From assembly GCF_032118995.1 (NCBI RefSeq), contig NC_092662.1:7006001-7070000 (forward strand): a DNA stretch of 64,000 bases. Reading direction: 5' to 3'. The notes under the pieces were generated by a model. It saw only the letters and a program-made list of their open reading frames with translations, had not been told where the DNA came from and searched no databases. Origin of the DNA: Asterias amurensis. Taxonomy: Eukaryota > Echinodermata > Asteroidea > Forcipulatida > Asteriidae. A program made the position numbers and the translations under genes. The stretch's first letter is position 1, and each line of letters starts with the position of its first letter. This document shows, in pieces, positions 44,505 through 57,530 of the stretch.

Positions 44505-44966
44505 TTATAAATATTCTTCATTTAGTCTTTTCAACAAATGAGTCACCCGCAGAAGGATTTCTAGGAAGTCTGATAACAACGTCGACCAGTGGTTGACACA
44601 TTGTCGCCTGCGAAACATCAATCTACGGTACTTCATCCATTCAATGCAAATTCGGTCAAATTCGTGAGATTGGTTTCGGTTTTGTCCTGGCACCCAGCCT
44701 CTTCGACTCTTTCGACCCTGCGCGGCAATGAATGAACCAATCCGGAGAACCATGCTTAGTACAACACGAAAGTAACGGAGCACCATCTGCGAAACACTGT
44801 CCAATGAGTCGCCTGTCAGAAAGATTTCTAGGAAGTCTGGTAACAACATCGACCAGTGGTTGACGCACGGCCGCCGCCCAAACTTCCCCGTTAATAGCTT
44901 CCCTGGGTCATCCCCGGTCTGCCCCGGTGCGTTTGAATAGCTTTTGACGTCATTCCAGGGGCTCAC
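44505..44966 (-). other. Open frame with internal ~265-bp DNA duplication
   Basis: 153 codons on the minus strand. The DNA block TTTCTAGGAAGTCTG…GTCGACCAGTGGTTGAC occurs twice (44558-44605 and 44823-44870), so the protein repeats CVNHWS.LL.DFLEI. The composition is protein-like, but I recognise no family and cannot say whether it is a transposase remnant or chance. Confidence 0.25.
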
Positions 44967-45511
44967 CCAGGTCAGCCCCCAGTGCCCTGCTTGTGGAGTG
45001 GGTCACTTGGAGGCTGGGCCCAGGTAAACGACGTCACTAGGGACCCTTAGATTTGGGTAAACGCGGACTTCGTTCACATTGTATAGTTAGCCTTTATTGA
45101 AGGCGCTTCGCTGCGTCGGTACTCTCGCTGGTCTCTTTTCTTGAGTGGCATGAGTGACATATTGGTGCCGCGTGCGCCTTTCTAAAGGCTACGTTCACGT
45201 CGAGGTATTATACTAGCCGGTATTCATACGCCGATTGGGTTCGTTTTATATTAGAAACGTTTATTTATGCAAAACTAACCTGTTCACACTTGCGCCCTCA
45301 TATATAAGCATTCATATATAGTTCACATTTTACACTCGCTTGCAAAATACTTTCAAGAGAGACAACACTGCATACGGACTCTGTTTTCTCCTCTATTCTC
45401 CAGGTAAATATAACACAATTTGTTCACATCGTTTTATATTATCTGTTCATTTTGTTTATGTATCTTAAAGTTAATAGAAGTTGTAAAATCATAAAAGGTT
45501 TACTGTTATAA

Positions 45512-45901
45512 TATAGGTTTTCTCGGTCAATTTCGGCAATTGAGCAGCCAATTTCATTTTCATGCGTTCGAATTAAAGATGTTTGCGTTTCAAGTTCAGA
45601 ATTCGGCCATTCATATTCGGTTTGAGTTGAGTCAAATTCCTTTAGCACTCTGTTCAATTTAGCGTATCGTCATACTGTTTCGCGACACACACGCCTCAAG
45701 AAGCGTCTGCGAATGTTAGTGCTGCTTTGACGGATCGTTAAATTGAATGATTGTTTTGTTAAATCGAATGACGGAACATTACATTTGACTAATCATAAAA
45801 CAAAATCAAATTACCATTTTCAGTAGCATTCGATTTCGCGTGAAATAGAATAGGCTGGTGGTTAAATTGGCTGCTCATTTTCTGAAATTGACCGAGAAAC
45901 C
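45512..45901. mobile_element. Palindromic MITE, ATAGGTTTTCTCGG family, copy 3
   Basis: Left ATAGGTTTTCTCGGTCAATT, right GACCGAGAAACCTAT, with GAGCAGCCAATTT arms; only about 390 bp long. Confidence 0.7.
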
Positions 45902-46388
45902 TATTTCGTTAGGGTATATAATTTAAGGTGTGACAGCAAAATTGCCACTTTGTTGGCAGGGAGGGAATTGTTCAAGTCGGTATTAAACAGTGCGTTCCCG
46001 TAACTCTTTTGTTGTACAGCAAACTATTTACTTTCATTGTAAGATTTCCTATAATACCATAATTTGTATGTTTTATATTAAAGATGCTATGTCACATTTT
46101 TGGCCGACTTGGCCCAAAACTTTTGATTTAAAATTCAAGGTATAAAATTTCAGGTATTTTGATGGGGGTCGAGAAAGTTACAAGCTTTTATTTAGCCATT
46201 GCTCGAAAAAGTCCGCCAATTATTAATAGCAGTAAAATAAAGTGCTCAAAATAAGTTTTTGTCGGGATCCCTACAATATATCACGTGACCAATTCTGTTT
46301 TATAAGAAACATTTTAAATTTGTGTCATGGTTCCTGACCATTAAAGTAAAATCTTTTTTTTTTTTTTTTTAAATAACATTACATGCGT

Positions 46389-46575
46389 TAAAGGAACACG
46401 TTGTCTTGGATCGGACGAGTTGGTCTATAAAAAGCGTTTGTAATCGTTTTTTATAAAATACATAATGGTTGGAAAGATGTTGGAAAATGATCCACACAAA
46501 TTTGCCTCGAAATTGCGTGGTTTTCCTTTTACTTTGCGAACTAACACGGTCGGCCATTTTTGGGAGTCATAAAAA
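46389..46575 (+). mobile_element. Half copy of TTAAAGGAACACGTTG MITE
   Basis: Matches the left arm of 21298-21506 up to CGGTCGGCCATTTTTGGGAG, then stops. Confidence 0.65.
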
Positions 46576-48150
46576 ACAGGATCTTTGTAAATTACATCGG
46601 GACAAGTCAGCCCCTTTTGGTGTAAATATATCTATAGTGCATTTATTAGGCTCTTTAAGCTCTTTTTTGGATCCAGCTTACGGTTAATTTATATTTGATT
46701 TCCAAGATGGCGGACGACGCCTAGAATTATGGCGTTAACCGCTGGGAGAACTGTTTATTTATTAGTGTTAATTTAATATTCATAATTTTTATTGTAAAAG
46801 TTCATAAGATCCTTAGACGAAGACCTCATCACATCGTATTTATATTCGTCAACAGATTCATGTGTAAATGAAATACTGGAAAGCTAGCAACTGAACAGCC
46901 GTGCCACGTCAATCTTGAATACAGTTAGAGGGGTCACACACACATAAATCACAGTGCTGATTGGGACATAATTTTATGCACCTGACAAATCTATGCATGG
47001 ATATTCTTTAAAAGGTTTGGTTTGTTTGAATAGATTCACATGGTTCGTTGAAATATAAGGGGGTTGGTTGTGGCGACAACAACCTTTTTATCCTTTTGAC
47101 AACCATCATATATAATAAACTTCACGGCTGATGGTTGCACTTTGGTATTGTCACTTTTCAACTCGGCTCTACGTGCTGTCTGGTACCTTCCATACATACA
47201 TTTTGTTGTGAAGATTTTAATTGGGTAAAGGCTTATAGTTTGATGAATAATATGACGAAAACAAACTTTTATCCTTTTGAACTGAATTCATGATTTATTG
47301 TCTCATTCTTCTCACGTAGCTACTTAATAGGGTCAAAACGTGAGGCCAGTAACACTTTTTTTGCAAGTAGATGTACACCATGTAATGTTAGTTGGACGCA
47401 GTTTGCTAACAGCCATTTTCCTTTTTTAAATAAAATCAGTAAATTAATAATTTTGCTTGTTACATAAAATAAAATTGAAGAGGATGCCTGAATTGACTAA
47501 TACAATCGGAGTTGGACGAGGTGTAGACTTGGGAGTTGGACGAGGTGTAGACTTAATTCAAGTAGATCGACTTACTGACATAATCCATCTCACCAAGTCG
47601 ACTATAAGATTAAATGATCAGTCGACTAACTGACATAATTTATTTCACCAAGTCGACTAACAGAAACTAAGAAGTTGACTTAAAGCCATTGGACCCTTTC
47701 GGTACAGAAAACAAAAAGTTCACAGATTTATTAATAATTTAAAGGGTTTACAGAAGGTAATGGTGAGAGACTTCTATTGAAATATTAGTCCATGAAATGG
47801 TTTACTTTTTGAGAAAACGGTAAAACAATATAAATTCTCGTTAACGAGAATTACGGATTTGTTATAAACACATGTCATGACACGGCGAAACGCGCGAAAA
47901 CAGGAGTGGGTTTCCCGTTATTTTCTTCCGACTCCGATGTCCGATAATATAATAAGTTGTGATACACGAAGTGTGGGACTTGGACAATACTGTTTACCGA
48001 AAGTGTATAATGGCTTTAACAGCCTGAACACGCGTTGAGATGTGTGTGTATCAAACCTTGTGCACCACTATGAGAGCACTCTATTTCCTAGTCTTTATAT
48101 TGCTTTTTAACTTTACGTTTGCGGGCTAAAACTAAATGTAATACTGTAAT
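46576..48150. other. Gene-free stretch with short tandem repeats
   Basis: 47508-47553 repeats GAGTTGGACGAGGTGTAGAC twice; 47560-47660 contains two ~66-bp units with CACCAAGTCGACTA. No gene recognised. Confidence 0.4.
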
Positions 48151-48199
48151 GCCCCTCTAAATGATGTTCGACCAGGCAAAGATATAAAGTAGGTTCCAA

Positions 48200-51126
48200 C
48201 GGTTACAAAATATTAGATCAAAAAGGGGTCATGTCTGTGAGGCTTTTACGGATTTTTATTGACCTTTCCGATGTTGTATTGATTGTAAGAATCCCTCATG
48301 TAGAACAAAAGTTATGATTTTTTGAAATAATAAACTTTGAATTAGTGTATCTCGTCAACTGATGACGTCATCGTGACGTTACAACTTTTGCATCATCTAC
48401 TGGTTATTGTCTACCAGTGTGCAAAGTTTCAACTTAATGCAAGCTTCGCATCTATGCTTTTTCAATCGACAGCAAGAGGAAAAAGAAAAACAAAAAAAAA
48501 GAAAAAACCGAACAATAACTAGATATAGTGTTTGTAAAAACAAACACTAGGTGTTCGGCTATTGTTGGGTCAGTGTTTGAATAAATGAAACAAGTATTGT
48601 AAGTATCCCGTCAAATTACAAAGAAATCAAAACCAAACAGTTTTCTTGATGTGTAATAATTTTATGGAAAAAGCATCAAAAAGTGTACATTTCAACCTAA
48701 AAGCCTTTAAATAATGCCTTTTCAAAGCATTTTACAGGCTCTTCCAGTTTAAAAAGGTCAAAAAGTCAAGAGAAGGTCACCAACATACCCATTTTTGTGG
48801 AATACGTGAGGCCCTTTCATATGATGTATAGATTGTCAAAATAGATTTTGTGTTTGAGGAAACGTGAACTGATGAATAATGGAGACTGGAGAAGAGACTA
48901 ACTAACCAGAAGGGAAGTGTTTGTTGAAAACGCCTTGAAAACAGACTACGTACGTAAAGCCCTTTCATATGATGTATAGATTGTCAAAATAGCTTTTGTG
49001 GTTGAGGAAATGTGAACTGATGAATAATGACGACTGGAGAAGAGACTAACTAACTGGAAGGGAAATGTTTGTTGAAAAGCCTTGAAAACAGACTACGTAC
49101 GTAGAGCCCTTTCATATCATGTACAGTTTGTCAAAATAGCTCTTGTGTTTTAGGACATATGAACTATGCATAATGACGACTGGAGAAGAGACTAACTAAC
49201 CGGAAGGGAAATGTTTGTTGAAAACGCCTTGAAAACAGACTAAAAACGAGGCTATTTTTAAGGAGAAAAAAATAAATACAAAAATAAACAGTACAATTTT
49301 TGGTCGCCACGTGGTCTCCCATCGAAATACTGACTGGGCCCGATTTTGCTTAACCTCAGTGACCAGACGAGAACCGGTGTTATCAACGCAGTATGGTCGT
49401 AGATAAAACTAATTATTTACTTTTGAAGAAAACTGACATTATGTTGAGAACGCCTCGAACGCAGACTTAAACGATCAAAACGTGTTGCAGTGCTTGACTA
49501 TGCTCCTCAATGCACCGAATACTTACACGTGGTGACCGCAATGCACCGCATGCTTACACGTGGTGACAAAGTACGTGTACATGTAATCGTAAAATCTTTA
49601 CGCGCAATCAATGGGGGAATTTTGTAGTTCTTTATACATGAATTTTGAAATTTTCAACCTCTCTTTTGAGCCGGAAGACAAAATCAAAATGGGGTCATGT
49701 CTGTGAGGAGTTTTTAATGCCCTTTCCGATGATGTATTGATTGTAAAAATCCCTCATGTAGATCAAAAGTTATGATTTTTTGAAATAATAAACTTTGAAT
49801 TAGTGTATCTCGCCAACTGATGACGTCATCGTGACGTAACAACTTTTGCATCATCTACTGGTTATTGTCTACCTGTGTGCAAAACTTCAACTTAATGCAA
49901 GCTTCGCAACTATGCTTTTTCTTGCGGACAATCGACAGCGAGAAGAATAAGAACCCCCCCCCCCCCAAAACTAGATATAGTGTTTGTAGAAACAAACACT
50001 AGGTGTTCGGCTATTGTTGGGTCAGTGTTTGAATAAATGAAACAAGTATTGTTAATAGCTCGTCAAATTACAAAGAAATCAAAACCAAACAGTTTTGTCG
50101 ATGTGTAATAATTTTATGGAAAAAGCATCAAAAAGTGTACATTTCAACCTAAAAGCCTTTAAATACTGCCTTTTCAAAGCATTTTACAGGCTCTTCTAGT
50201 TTAAAAAGGTCAAAAAGTCAAGAGAAGGTCACCAACATACCCATTTTTGTGGAATACGTGAGGCCCTTTCATATGATGTATATATTGTCAAAATAGCTTT
50301 TGTGTTTGAGAAAACGTAAACTGATGAATAATGGCGACTGGAGAAGAGACTAACTAACCAGTAGGGAAATGTTTGTTGAAAACGCCTTGAAAACAGACTA
50401 TGACGTAAAGCCCTTTCGTATGATGTATAGATTGTCAAAATAGCTTTTGTGGTTGAGGACATAGGAACTTATGCACAATGACGACTGGAGATTAGACTAA
50501 CTAACCGAAAGGGAAATGTTTGTTGAAAACACCTTGAAAACAGACTACGTACGTTAAGCCCTTTCATATGATGTGATTGTCAAAATAGCTTGTGTGGTTG
50601 AGGATATAGGAGCTTATGCATAATGACGACTGGAGAAGAGACTAACTAACCGGGAGGGAAATCTTTGTTGAAAACGCCTTGAAAACAGACTATGACGTAA
50701 AGCCCTTTCGTATGATGTATAGATTGTCAAAATAGCTTTTGTGGTTGAGGACATAGGAACTTATGCACAATGACGACTGGAGATTAGACTAACTAACCGA
50801 AAGGGAAATGTTTGTTGAAAACACCTTGAAAACAGACTACGTACGTTAAGCCCTTTCATATGATGTGATTGTCAAAATAGCTTGTGTGGTTGAGGATATA
50901 GGAGCTTATGCATAATGACGACTGGAGAAGAGACTAACTAACCGGGAGGGAAATCTTTGTTGAAAACGCCTTGAAAACAGACTAAAGCGAAGCTATTTAT
51001 AGGAGGAAAAAAAAATTAATACAAAAATAAATAGTACAAATTTTGATCGCCAAGTGGTCTCCCATCCAAATACTGACTGGGCCCGATTTTGCTTAACTTC
51101 AGTGACCGGACGAGAACGCAGACTAA
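48200..51126. repeat. Tandem ~1.47-kb units containing ~147-bp sub-arrays
   Basis: Two large units begin near 48200 and 49680 (shared GGGGTCATGTCTGTGAGG) with a third partial unit at 55885-56150. Within unit 1, 48819-49250 has three ~147-bp repeats (CATATGATGTATAGATTGTC, GACTGGAGAAGAGACTAACT). Unit 2 has about five at 50270-50990, where 50399-50690 and 50691-50982 form an apparently identical 292-bp dimer. Not coding. Confidence 0.8.
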
Positions 51127-52109
51127 AGGCCGGTTTATAGTCGGTCGCGCGACGGTCGCGCGATGGAAATCTTGACGCGCGATCCTAAAAAACACAGTTT
51201 ATAGTCATCGTCGAGACCTCAGCGATGCTCAGCGATGCGTCGCTGAAAGGCGCTGGCGACGTCGCTACAGAGTTCAACTAATTGAACTTTGACACGATCG
51301 CTGACCTCACTTTTCAACCGTGAACCAATAGAATCGTTGGATTACCGAGAAACGATGAATATGCAAATTTATCAAGAGGCCGCTTACAAATAAAACAAAA
51401 TGGACGACCGTAACTTTGTTCGCTGAGCGGTGTCCTAAAAAGTTAGTTTTTTCTTGTTTACGTTCGATTTTTGGAGCTGGTAAAAGTTACGAACATGTCG
51501 ACAGGAAGGAAACTGCATGGGCAATCATTACAGTAACATTGCAGTCAATGTGTGAGTATTTTAAACAGTAAAATTAACGAAAAAACGTCTACCGAGTGGG
51601 GCAGTTTTTTAATGTATGCGTAGCCGTATACACAAAGAATACAGATCACACTAAAAACAAAATACCTTGATACAAACACACAGTACCCCCACTACTACTA
51701 TTAAAATGTATTGTAATACATTGTTTTTCATCGAACAAAACTGGGTGTTACTGTATGTCATACGATAGCTTTGGTTTATGCTGCATGTTCTTGCTTTACC
51801 CTTCTTAGCTTAATTAAACTTTCTTGAGTCGAGTTGATTTGACTGATCTCACGACTCATCACTTGACATTACTTTAACTTAGCAACAGCAGTACAACTTA
51901 GTTTTTTGATAATAAACACGAGTAGCTTGTTTTTTAACATAGGAGAAACAGTCATGTAATCCAAATTTACAATTGAACACACAGACGGTCGGACGGTATT
52001 TTGAAACATTTATATATATATATATATATATATATCAAATAATAAACCACAAGGGAAACTGACTGGGTACATTTTTAAATGATTTTTTAGGATTGAACAA
52101 AGAAAAATT

Positions 52110-52181
52110 GACTAGAGCGGGATTTGAACCAACGACCTCCGGTTTAACGTGCCGGCGCTCTACCAACTGAGCTATCTAGCC
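52110..52181 (-). tRNA. tRNA-Asn(GTT)-like sequence, copy 1 (possible pseudogene)
   Basis: 72 nt on the minus strand folding as a cloverleaf: acceptor GGCTAGA/TCTAGTC (one G-U), D arm GCTC…GAGC, anticodon stem CCGGC/ACCGG (one C-A), loop ACGTTAA giving anticodon GTT, T loop TTCAAAT with one stem mismatch. Position 33 is C instead of the nearly universal U. It is part of a tandem repeat unit inside a transposon, so a tRNA-derived repeat is more likely than a working tRNA gene. Confidence 0.55.
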
Positions 52182-52427
52182 CTATGTTGGTGGTCTCCCA
52201 ATTTTGTCAATATCTTTGTTCGGGGGTGCCTGTCAGAAGCCATTAAACCGCAAACTGCCGTGTAGCCAGGGATCACACCCGGGTAACGATACAACCTGGG
52301 AAGCGGCAGACAGGGGATCACCTTAAGGGGATGCGACTTTTTATATCAGATATCAAATAATAAACCACAAGGGAAACTGACTGGGTACATTTTTAAATGA
52401 TTTTTTAGGATTGAACAAAGAAAAATT

Positions 52428-52499
52428 GACTAGAGCGGGATTTGAACCAACGACCTCCGGTTTAACGTGCCGGCGCTCTACCAACTGAGCTATCTAGCC
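52428..52499 (-). tRNA. tRNA-Asn(GTT)-like sequence, copy 2 (possible pseudogene)
   Basis: Identical to 52110-52181, displaced by exactly one 318-bp repeat period. Same C33 and stem mismatches. Confidence 0.55.
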
Positions 52500-55400
52500 C
52501 TATGTTGGTGGTCTCCCAATTTTGTCAATATCTTTGTTCGGGGGTGCCTGTCAGAAGCCATTAAACCGCAAACTGCCGTGTAGCCAGGGATCACACCCGG
52601 GTAACGATACAACCTGGGAAGCGGCAGACAGGGGATCACCTTAAGGGGATGCGACTTTTTATATCAGATATCAAATAATAAACCACAAGGGAAACTGACT
52701 GGGTACATTTTTAAATGATTTTTTATATATATATATATATGTGACCCTCTCAAATACTAAGAGTCGTAAAGGATAGAGAGGCTAACGGCAAGTTGTTATC
52801 TTTACAATCGATGCACCATTTTATTTCCTGTAGAAGTGTAAGCAGACGAAGACAAATACATATGCTGCAAAATGTTATGTTACATAAAAAAAATTGTTCC
52901 GTTCCAACCCAAGTCAAAACAACTCTTGGTACTTTACTGCTTAGTAGTAGTAGTATTTTGGTAAACAGGTAAATATTAATAAAAATGCTACATAAATTTG
53001 ATATACTGATTTTTTGGTCCATTGGTCTACTTAGGGTAGTACCCAGTTTGATTGTCTGAAGTAATTTTACTAATTTAATTCCTGAGTGCAACTCCCCCGA
53101 ATAACTTTCGTCTGACTCTTGAACTGTTTTCTTCTTGTTGCCCATACCAAGACTAGAGCCCTTTTTGGAGTGAAATTGCACATTATTATTATTATTTTTG
53201 TTTTCTCAGTTTAGTGAGGAACAACTAGTGTTTTTAAAAAGTTAAAAGGTCCCCAACAGTGGAACAAAAAACAGTGGGCTGTTTTTATAAATTTTATACT
53301 GAATATGACTTGGATCTCATGTTTACCGATTCTAGTTCGTTTGCAGATTGTTAGGTATATATTATGGATACTTGTATTTTTCAAATTAATATAAAGCTAA
53401 ATTTTACATGTTCAATTGTTAACTTTTGTATTTTGAACAGCATAAAGTGGCAAATGCTATGGGAGATTGATGTACACATCCCTTTGTGAAAAGGAGCAGG
53501 CCATCAGAGGTTCAGGGAAAACCAACAAGTATTGAGTTGCCAACTGATCAGCATCATCTAGAAACAGGTATGATGGTTACATCCAGGGACACACAATTAG
53601 TAGAATATGCATAAAACAATTCCAAATCATACAATAATTGATTGTGTCGGTTTTCAGGGCTCGAAATCAACACTGGACCACAGGCCAAGTCCAGTGGTTA
53701 TAGCGTTGGGCCAATAAACGTACGACCGTACAAGTCCAGTGGTATTGTGTTTTTTAATTTGAATAGTAACACCTCATTGCATTTTAGTACAAATATCTAT
53801 TGAGTGCCAATATATCTTCTTTTAGTGCTTGTTCCAACAGCAGTTTCAATGTAGTGTGTAGAAAGTGTTCTCCTCATATCGATCCCAGTCTTGTCAAATT
53901 CTCTGGTCCAGTAAAAGTCTTGTGATATTTTTCCCCCCAAATCGAGCCCTGGTTGTATTAACCATGTAAACAAACTGTTGGAAAACTCTTCATGAAGATA
54001 GGGCTATGTAACATAATGAATTTGTTTTTTTGCAAGTTTGCAGGTGAAGTTTGTATTTTGTTAAAGTCCCAATCTTAGGTCAAATTGAAAAAGAGTATTA
54101 TGTTAACAATTGAAGGATTTTGTTACAATGTTTTTGTTTGTTTTTTTGTCTCCCTGTATTAGAACAGTGGGCATACTTTCTACACAAAACCTCCAGTTTG
54201 CCAGCCACACTTGCAGCATCTGTGATAAAAACAAATGGACACAAGAAGGACATCCTTTGACACAGACATCTGATACATCAATGATAATAATGTTGAAGAA
54301 AGCTGCGATGAAATCCTTAACTTTAAAACTTTACTTTAACAACGATAGCCCATCAATTTAAATTCCTTTGCATTGTATTTACTACAAACATTCTACAGCT
54401 ACTCAAGTCATTCCTGATGATTTGTGCACTTGCTTTTCTAAAAAAAAACCATTATTTAAAATATAATCGGTAAAAATTTATAAATTTGCCGCTGCATTAA
54501 TTATGCAAAATTATAGCTTAATGTTCGTTGTCCTCTTCTGTACATACTGATCACTCTCTTGCTCGCTATGTTTAATAAGTAAATTGTACATTTAATTTCA
54601 TTATAAGTTGATTTGAAATAAATAAATGAACAAGTCAAAAAACAGTAGTCTGTTTCTTTTCTCTTGTTGAGTTCACAAAGTTCAAACTAGTTAAATTCTG
54701 GACACTTTATTGATTTGTGTGGCTTGTATCTTTTTCATACCAATATTGACACAAAGTGATTCGGAAGCAGTGGTATGGCTATGACTTTTCATGGGGAGGG
54801 CTAGGGGTTAGTAGTTTTAACATGTGGGCAGGGGTTGCTTTGTTAGTCGGGAAGGAGTATGCTGTGCGGAGGGGGGTGCTTATGGCATTTTGTGGCTGCG
54901 TGTTCATTTTCCCTTTTTTTTTAAGGAGGGGGGGGGGGTATTTTATTTGTTTTGGGTAGCCACTCCCCTCCTCCCTGCTGACTGCACCGCTGTTTCGAAG
55001 TGTGGGAATTGTATTTGTAAAACCGAACGACTTAATGCCTGTCATATGTTTGGTACACTTCAGAACAGCAATGGTTGAGAAAAACTAACGGAATTGTTGC
55101 TCTACAATATATAACGCTTCCCATCGATGTTCCCTTTCAGAGAAAAGAAACCCAAACATGTTTTTCAAATAATACTATGCTGTTTCCAGAATATTAAGTA
55201 AACACTTAATTTCAAAATTCATTGATACAACTTCGAAAACAACTCTTTGTATGCTCGCAGACTTAATAATTTGATATCTGATCTGGTTAAGTGACATTAA
55301 CTTAATGATTTTTTTAAAGGACGTGGCTGCAACGTGTTTTTTCAGTTTTTTTTAATTTTATTAAATTGGTTGAATGTAAAAACATGGAAATCAAAGTGAA

Positions 55401-55683
55401 AATGATGTGTTTTTGTTTATCCCCGAGTGAGTCCAGTCTAAAGGAAAATTAATATCAAATAAACCAAAATTCTTCGTTTTTGGTTGTTCATAACGCTGAT
55501 AACAATTTGAGAAAGATGGTTTTCTTTTTAACATAATTAATTGGGTATGTGTATACTGTACAAACTGCATCCCATCGCGCGACGACTATAAACTGTGCAA
55601 AAATTGCCAGCGTCCAGCGATCCTCAGCGTCCGACGATTTCCATCGCGCGACCGTCGCACGACCGACTATAAACCGGCCTTAA

Positions 55684-57364
55684 AACGATCAACACGTGGT
55701 GCAGAGCGTGACTATGATCCTCAATGCACCGCATTCTTACACGTGGTGACCGCAATGCACCGCATGCTTACACGTGGTGACAAAGTACATGTACATGTAA
55801 TTGTAAAATCTTTACGCGCAATCAATGGGGGAATTTTGTAGTTCTTTATACATGAATTTTGAAATTTTCAACCTCGATTTTGAACCAGAAGACAAGATCA
55901 AAAAGGGGTTATGTCTGTGAGGCGTTTACGGAGTTTTTAATGCCCTTTCCGATGATGTATTGATTTTTTGAAATAATAAACTTTGAATTTGTGTATCTCG
56001 TCAACTGATGACGTCATCGTGACGTAACAACTTTTCCATCATCTACTGGTTATTGTCTACCTGTGTGCAAAATTTCAACTTAATGCAAGCTTCGCATCTA
56101 TGCTTTTTTATGCGGACAATCGACAGCGAGAAGAATAAGAAAAACAAAACTAGAAATTGAGAGTTTGTGTACAAACTCAGGGTGTTCGGGTGAATGGTCA
56201 AATGAGGTCACGTTGTGTACAACATTTGTAGAACATTACAAGAGGTTTCATGTAGTGAAAGAATCTTGTACGTAGCGTTTGTGGTTCTCAAGATATGAAT
56301 TTTTCAATTATTTACCGTTTATTTAACGTAATGACGTCATCGATGATGTCATCATTCCAAAAAAAGTTTTGGTTTCGTCTGCACACTAAGGTTTATGTTC
56401 ATGGTAAGTTTCAAGTTCATACAACCGTTAGTTTTGTTCAAAATTGCGAGAGAAGTTTCATTGAGAAGATGTAATTGAAGAATTGTTTACAAATTGTTAC
56501 TATATTCATGCTCTGCTGTACAAAGGTTGAAGTTTAGAATTACTGGGTTTTATGTAAGATTTTTTAAAATATTAAACACTACCTCCGGTTTGAAATAGAT
56601 GAAAGGTCAAATGAGGTCACACCCAATGAAACAGCATCGAATCGGTCAAGGGCTTTCACATGATATCATACTTATGAATCTACCACAATTCCTTAATGAG
56701 CTATAGATTTTTGAATGTGTAAACTTTAACTTCCGGTTTCGACTGGAAGCAAAGGACAAAATTGGGTCATGCCTATTTTATGTTTTGTACAGTACCTCAA
56801 GGGCTTTGTTGAGTGTTGTCACAACAAAACATTTGATGAACCGTGACATGTCGGGGCATGCCGCTCGCAACAGTCATGTAGATTTGATTGAAATTCATGA
56901 AACTTCAACTTCAAATTTCGACCGGAAGCAAAGGTCAAATGGGGTCATTTGTAGAGTACCCCAAGGGCTTTCATACAGCGCAAACATTTTGCATCTAGCA
57001 CATATAGTTTTTGAGATATGATTTGTCCAAATATAATACATAACTTACTGTAATTACGTCATCGATGACGTCATCATTCCAAAAAATCTTCTGTGACATG
57101 CATCTACACACTATGGTCTATGTATATACTAAATTTCAAGCAAATAGTAAAATAGGAAAATAACTTTTTTTCAGACCCAGTGTGTCAGTTTCGTTATGAC
57201 GTAGCTATGACGTCATGAATTATTTTTCTTAAATGCTCATGGGCTAAAGAACATTTTATTCATTGAAAATAAGTTATATCTTCACTGACTTAGGCTGCAG
57301 AGCCCAAATTATCATGATTTTAACTTCAACTTCCGGTTTCGACCAGAAGCAAAGGTCAAAGGTC
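55684..57364. repeat. Remainder of the tandem repeat domain
   Basis: 55684-56150 continues the ~1.47-kb unit after the transposon. 56150-57364 repeats related blocks (CTTCCGGTTTCGACCGGAAG-type palindromes, AAAGGTCAAATG, ATGACGTCATC) at irregular spacing. No gene seen. Confidence 0.55.
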
Positions 57365-57369
57365 TTCAA

Positions 57370-57521
57370 TTAATTGACTTGGAAGAAAACAAAACATCCC
57401 AGTCTGTACAATCAAAACAGCTGCTTAGAGTTTCCGTGTTGTCTTGATTAAAGCTCCTGATCTTTTTGTATAGCAGGTTTGTTTTGCTTCAGTTTTTGTT
57501 TATACTTTGGGAGAAGATCAT
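57370..57521 (-). pseudogene. LINE ORF2 fragment, downstream part
   Basis: Minus-strand continuation of the endonuclease reading frame interrupted at 60166. Recognisable pieces are LPKYKQKLKQNKPAIQ and, after a frame change, SSCFDCTDWDVF, both typical of the segment following the endonuclease in CR1/RTE-like LINEs. Contains stops and shifts. Confidence 0.55.
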
Positions 57522-57530
57522 GTCATGATC

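Larger units (their letters stand above)
52034..52725. repeat. 318-bp tandem repeat, 2.2 copies, flanked by (TA)n
   Basis: Units start at 52034, 52352 and 52670 (ATCAAATAATAAACCACAAG) and look identical. TA runs flank both sides (about 52012-52034 and 52723-52740). Each full unit has one tRNA-like sequence. Confidence 0.9.
51127..55680. mobile_element. 4.55-kb TIR element with TAA duplication (PIF/Harbinger-like?)
   Basis: Starts AGGCCGGTTTATAGTCGGTC and ends with its mirror; about 46 bp of TIR. TAA at 51124-51126 and 55681-55683. The paralogous repeat unit at about 49462-49476 (GCAGACTTAAACGATC) shows the empty site. A 3-bp TAA duplication is what PIF/Harbinger elements usually make. A possible initiation at 51389 (MDDRNFV, then stop) and open stretches at 52750-53181 (-) and 54110-54361 (+) do not show a transposase, so it looks inactive. 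Confidence 0.75.

Noticed and set aside
52750..53181. 143-codon minus-strand frame within the TAA element
   Set aside because: No recognised transposase or other domain, hydrophobic and cysteine content looks random, and the initiation context is unsupported.
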